Shown piece by piece: positions 60,293 to 62,296 of a stretch of 62,296 nucleotides of DNA. The stretch lies in assembly GCA_905397405.1 (NCBI GenBank), contig CAJPVJ010000029.1:1-62296 (forward strand), written 5' to 3'. This DNA comes from Oppiella nova (Eukaryota > Arthropoda > Arachnida > Sarcoptiformes > Oppiidae). The stretch's first letter is position 1; each line of letters begins with the position of its first letter. A program made the translations under genes and the position numbers. Below the pieces are notes generated by a model. It was not told where the DNA came from. It ran no database searches and worked only from the letters and a program-made list of their open reading frames with translations.

Positions 60293-60659
60293 ATTTTATA
60301 GGCGTCGGTTGATAAGCAAAAAGAACAACACTATCTTTGGTTTTTTTCCATATCGACAGTGTGCGATTTTTTAATTTAACAGGTTTACCTTGTAAAAGCA
60401 GTTCAGCTTCAAATATTGCAAAAGTTAAAAGGTTATCTGAAAACTCGACAATATTTTCAATATTATAATCAATTGTTTTATAAATATAATACTGACTTTC
60501 TAATTTTTGCATATAGCTAGAAAGATGATCTATTTTAGCACTACTATGCACATAGATCAGTTCTGGATCACATAAGCTTTCAAATTTTTTATAATCTTTT
60601 TGTGTTAAGGCTTGAAAGCGTTCTTTCTCAGCCATTTTTACAAGGTGAATATAATCCAT
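60291..60659 (-). CDS. NTF2-like (DUF4440) small protein
   Basis: 122 residues, the size of a single NTF2-like cone fold. Starts with a helix (M-A-E-K-E-R-F-Q-A-L), then L-C-D-P-E-L-I-Y-V-H-S-S-A, which is the typical DUF4440 strand, and ends W-K-K-T-x-D-x-V-V-L-F-A-Y-Q-P. Such proteins bind or transform small hydrophobic molecules. It is alone on the minus strand inside the catabolic region. Function unknown. Confidence 0.85.
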   Translation of the reverse strand: MDYIHLVKMAEKERFQALTQKDYKKFESLCDPELIYVHSSAKIDHLSSYMQKLESQYYIYKTIDYNIENIVEFSDNLLTFAIFEAELLLQGKPVKLKNRTLSIWKKTKDSVVLFAYQPTPIK

Positions 60660-60814
60660 AAAATAAAATCCGAGGTTTAAATCATTTATTCTATTTCAAA
60701 TTGGAGGAGGAATTTGTTTCTAAAATGGAAACAATCAGTTTGTATAATTAAAAGAATAGACAATTTCTTTATTCAATATAATAAATATAAGCCTATAAAT
60801 GATAAGTAAGTCCT

Positions 60815-61498
60815 ATGATAGACAAAAGTGCGGCATCCTTAGCCGAGATGCTCTCTCAAATCCAAGATAGTTCGACCATTATGATTGGTGGCTTTGGAAC
60901 AGCAGGACAGCCCGCAGAGCTGATCGATGGGCTGATTGAACTTGGCGTTAAAGATCTGGTGATTGTCAATAACAATGCAGGCAATGGCGATTATGGTCTG
61001 GCTAAACTGCTTAAATCAGGTGCAGTCCGTAAAATCATTTGTTCTTTCCCACGTCAGTCGGACTCTTGGGTATTTGATGAACTCTACCATGCGGGCAAGA
61101 TCGAACTTGAACTGGTTCCACAAGGTAATCTCGCGTGTCGTATTCAAGCCGCAGGAATGGGTTTAGGTGCAGTGTTTACCCCAACAGGTTTTGGCACCTT
61201 ATTGGCAGACGGCAAAGAAACTCGTCATATCGATGGCAAAGACTACGTGCTTGAATATCCGATTAAAGCAGACTTCGCACTGATTAAAGCACATCAAGGC
61301 GACCGTTGGGGCAACTTGGTTTATAACAAATCAGCACGTAACTTTGGTCCAATCATGGCGATGGCTGCAGATGTCACCATTGCACAGGTTTCAGAGGTGG
61401 TTGAATTGGGTCAACTCGATCCTGAGCATATTATTACCCCAGGGATTTTTGTTCAGCATGTGGTTGCAGTTGATGCAGCCAATGGTAATGGAGAATAA
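60815..61498 (+). CDS. pcaI: 3-Oxoadipate CoA-transferase, subunit A
   Basis: 227 residues; CoA-transferase family I alpha chain. Transfers CoA from succinyl-CoA to 3-oxoadipate. Seen: G-G-F-G-T-A-G-Q-P-A-E-L-I near residue 29, N-N-N-A-G near residue 52, and G-D-R-W-G-N-L-V-Y-N-K-S-A-R-N-F near residue 169. Followed after two bases by subunit B. A catIJ paralogue is equally possible in Acinetobacter, so the symbol is tentative. It receives the 3-oxoadipate made by the upstream maleylacetate reductase. Confidence 0.9.
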   Translation: MIDKSAASLAEMLSQIQDSSTIMIGGFGTAGQPAELIDGLIELGVKDLVIVNNNAGNGDYGLAKLLKSGAVRKIICSFPRQSDSWVFDELYHAGKIELELVPQGNLACRIQAAGMGLGAVFTPTGFGTLLADGKETRHIDGKDYVLEYPIKADFALIKAHQGDRWGNLVYNKSARNFGPIMAMAADVTIAQVSEVVELGQLDPEHIITPGIFVQHVVAVDAANGNGE

Positions 61499-61500
61499 CA

Positions 61501-62154
61501 ATGAGCTACCAAAAATTAAGCCGTGACCAAATTGCTGAACGTGTTGCCCAAGATATTCCCGATGGGGCTTATGTCAATTTAGGCATTGGTTTACCGACCA
61601 AGATTTCAAAATATCTGCCAACAGACAAAGATGTATTCCTACATTCTGAAAATGGTTTATTGGCTTTTGGTCCTCCACCTGCTAAAGGTGAAGAAGATCC
61701 TGAGCTGATTAATGCTGGCAAAGAATATGTCACCATGCTAACGGGTGGCTCGTTTTTCCATCATGGTGATTCTTTTGCCATGATGCGTGGTGGACATTTG
61801 GATATTGCTGTATTGGGTGCATTCCAAGTGGCGGCTAATGGTGATCTTGCCAATTGGCATACCGGTGCGCCAGATGCAATTCCTGCGGTGGGTGGTGCAA
61901 TGGATTTGGCTGTAGGGGCCAAGAAAGTCTTTATCACCACAGATCAGGTGACCAAGCAAGGTGAACCCAAGATTGTAGAAGAGCTGAGCTATCCAGTAAC
62001 AGGCAAACATTGTGTTGATCGTATTTATACCGACCTATGCGTGATTGATGTGACTACAGATGGCTTAAAAGTGCTTGAAAAAGTTGCAGGTCTGAGCTTT
62101 GAAGAATTACAGGCTTTGACGGGTGCTCAATTGATTGATGCGACACAGGGATAA
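61501..62154 (+). CDS. pcaJ: 3-Oxoadipate CoA-transferase, subunit B
   Basis: 217 residues; beta chain. The catalytic Glu50 lies in H-S-E-N-G-L-L-A-F-G, the S-E-N-G signature of family I CoA-transferases. N-L-G-I-G-L-P-T-K near residue 26 and G-G-A-M-D-L-A-V-G-A-K near residue 130 also match. Partner of subunit A, forming the heterotetramer. As with subunit A, the CatJ name would be an alternative. Confidence 0.92.
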   Translation: MSYQKLSRDQIAERVAQDIPDGAYVNLGIGLPTKISKYLPTDKDVFLHSENGLLAFGPPPAKGEEDPELINAGKEYVTMLTGGSFFHHGDSFAMMRGGHLDIAVLGAFQVAANGDLANWHTGAPDAIPAVGGAMDLAVGAKKVFITTDQVTKQGEPKIVEELSYPVTGKHCVDRIYTDLCVIDVTTDGLKVLEKVAGLSFEELQALTGAQLIDATQG

Positions 62155-62192
62155 TAAATCCCTCCCCTGCGGAATGATTAAATCTCCCCTAA

Positions 62193-62213
62193 CCCCTCTT
62201 TATGAAAGAGGGG
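62193..62213. repeat. Hairpin repeat in the CoA-transferase/next-gene gap
   Basis: CCCCTCTTT (62193-62201) and AAAGAGGGG (62205-62213), 3-base loop, inside a longer imperfect inverted repeat whose outer arms are AAATCTCCC (about 62180) and GGGAGATT (about 62262). It looks like a dispersed intergenic repeat; a similar hairpin is at 49123-49143. Confidence 0.5.
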
Positions 62214-62286
62214 AACTTCTTCTTTTACAAAGAGGTGAGCTGCGGTTGTAGCAGCGCAAGGGAGATTATTTAAGGATATAAACAAC

Positions 62287-62296
62287 ATGAAAAACG
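62287..62296 (+). CDS. Start of the next gene, cut by window edge
   Basis: ATG at 62287 with AAGG 12 bases upstream; only Met-Lys-Asn can be read. In Acinetobacter the CoA-transferase pair is often followed by the 3-oxoadipyl-CoA thiolase gene (pcaF/catF), so that is my guess from position only. Confidence 0.35.

Overview
The window looks like an Acinetobacter chromosome. It is A+T-rich, and the layout and proteins (lldP-lldR-lldD-dld lactate operon, long-type ArgG, NADP isocitrate dehydrogenase, DUF4124 and DUF4189 envelope proteins, beta-ketoadipate genes) are typical of that genus. The genus call is from recognition, not a search.

Layout. 1-18.6 kb is ordinary chromosome: a partial MFS symporter, icd, small envelope proteins, argG, a LysR/DMT-exporter pair, the lactate operon with LldR-type operators, an unknown membrane-anchored protein, fadH, and a tRNA-Ser(UGA) gene.

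18.59-46.18 kb is a composite genomic island in the 3' end of that tRNA gene. A perfect 22-bp direct repeat marks its ends (18566-18587 and 46155-46176), and a third, 14-bp copy of the tRNA end lies inside at 27040-27053. The first unit (18.6-27.0 kb) carries an orphan type VI secretion VgrG, a VRR-NUC nuclease effector, a TsiV-type immunity protein, an HNH-like protein and an integrase broken by a stop codon. The second unit starts with an intact integrase. It then holds a broken HEPN-like gene, an intact IS5-family element, an L-amino-acid 2-monooxygenase-like flavoenzyme with an unknown partner, and a LacI-controlled operon (nitrilase, duplicated membrane protein, amidase, truncated porin). 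Copper genes follow (copD, copC, copper P-type ATPase, beheaded sensor kinase), then an integrase remnant and a frameshifted small membrane protein.

46.2-49.2 kb is a scrappy zone: IS ends, an alpha/beta hydrolase, a DUF4189 protein and a decayed IS1595-type element. 49.2-62.3 kb is a catabolic cluster with an MFS transporter, two-subunit hydroquinone 1,2-dioxygenase, 4-hydroxymuconic semialdehyde dehydrogenase, maleylacetate reductase, hydroxyquinol-type intradiol dioxygenase, Rieske protein, exported arylsulfatase, lipoprotein formylglycine-generating enzyme, OprD-family porin, and 3-oxoadipate CoA-transferase. Together these suggest aryl sulfate (for example hydroquinone sulfate) uptake, periplasmic desulfation, ring cleavage and entry into the beta-ketoadipate pathway.

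Most notable points: an FGE predicted to sit outside the cytoplasm beside a sulfatase with a non-canonical C-S-V-T-R motif; the monooxygenase/nitrilase/amidase/novel transporter cluster bracketed by IS5-family sequence; and the T6SS effector module on a tRNA-targeting element.
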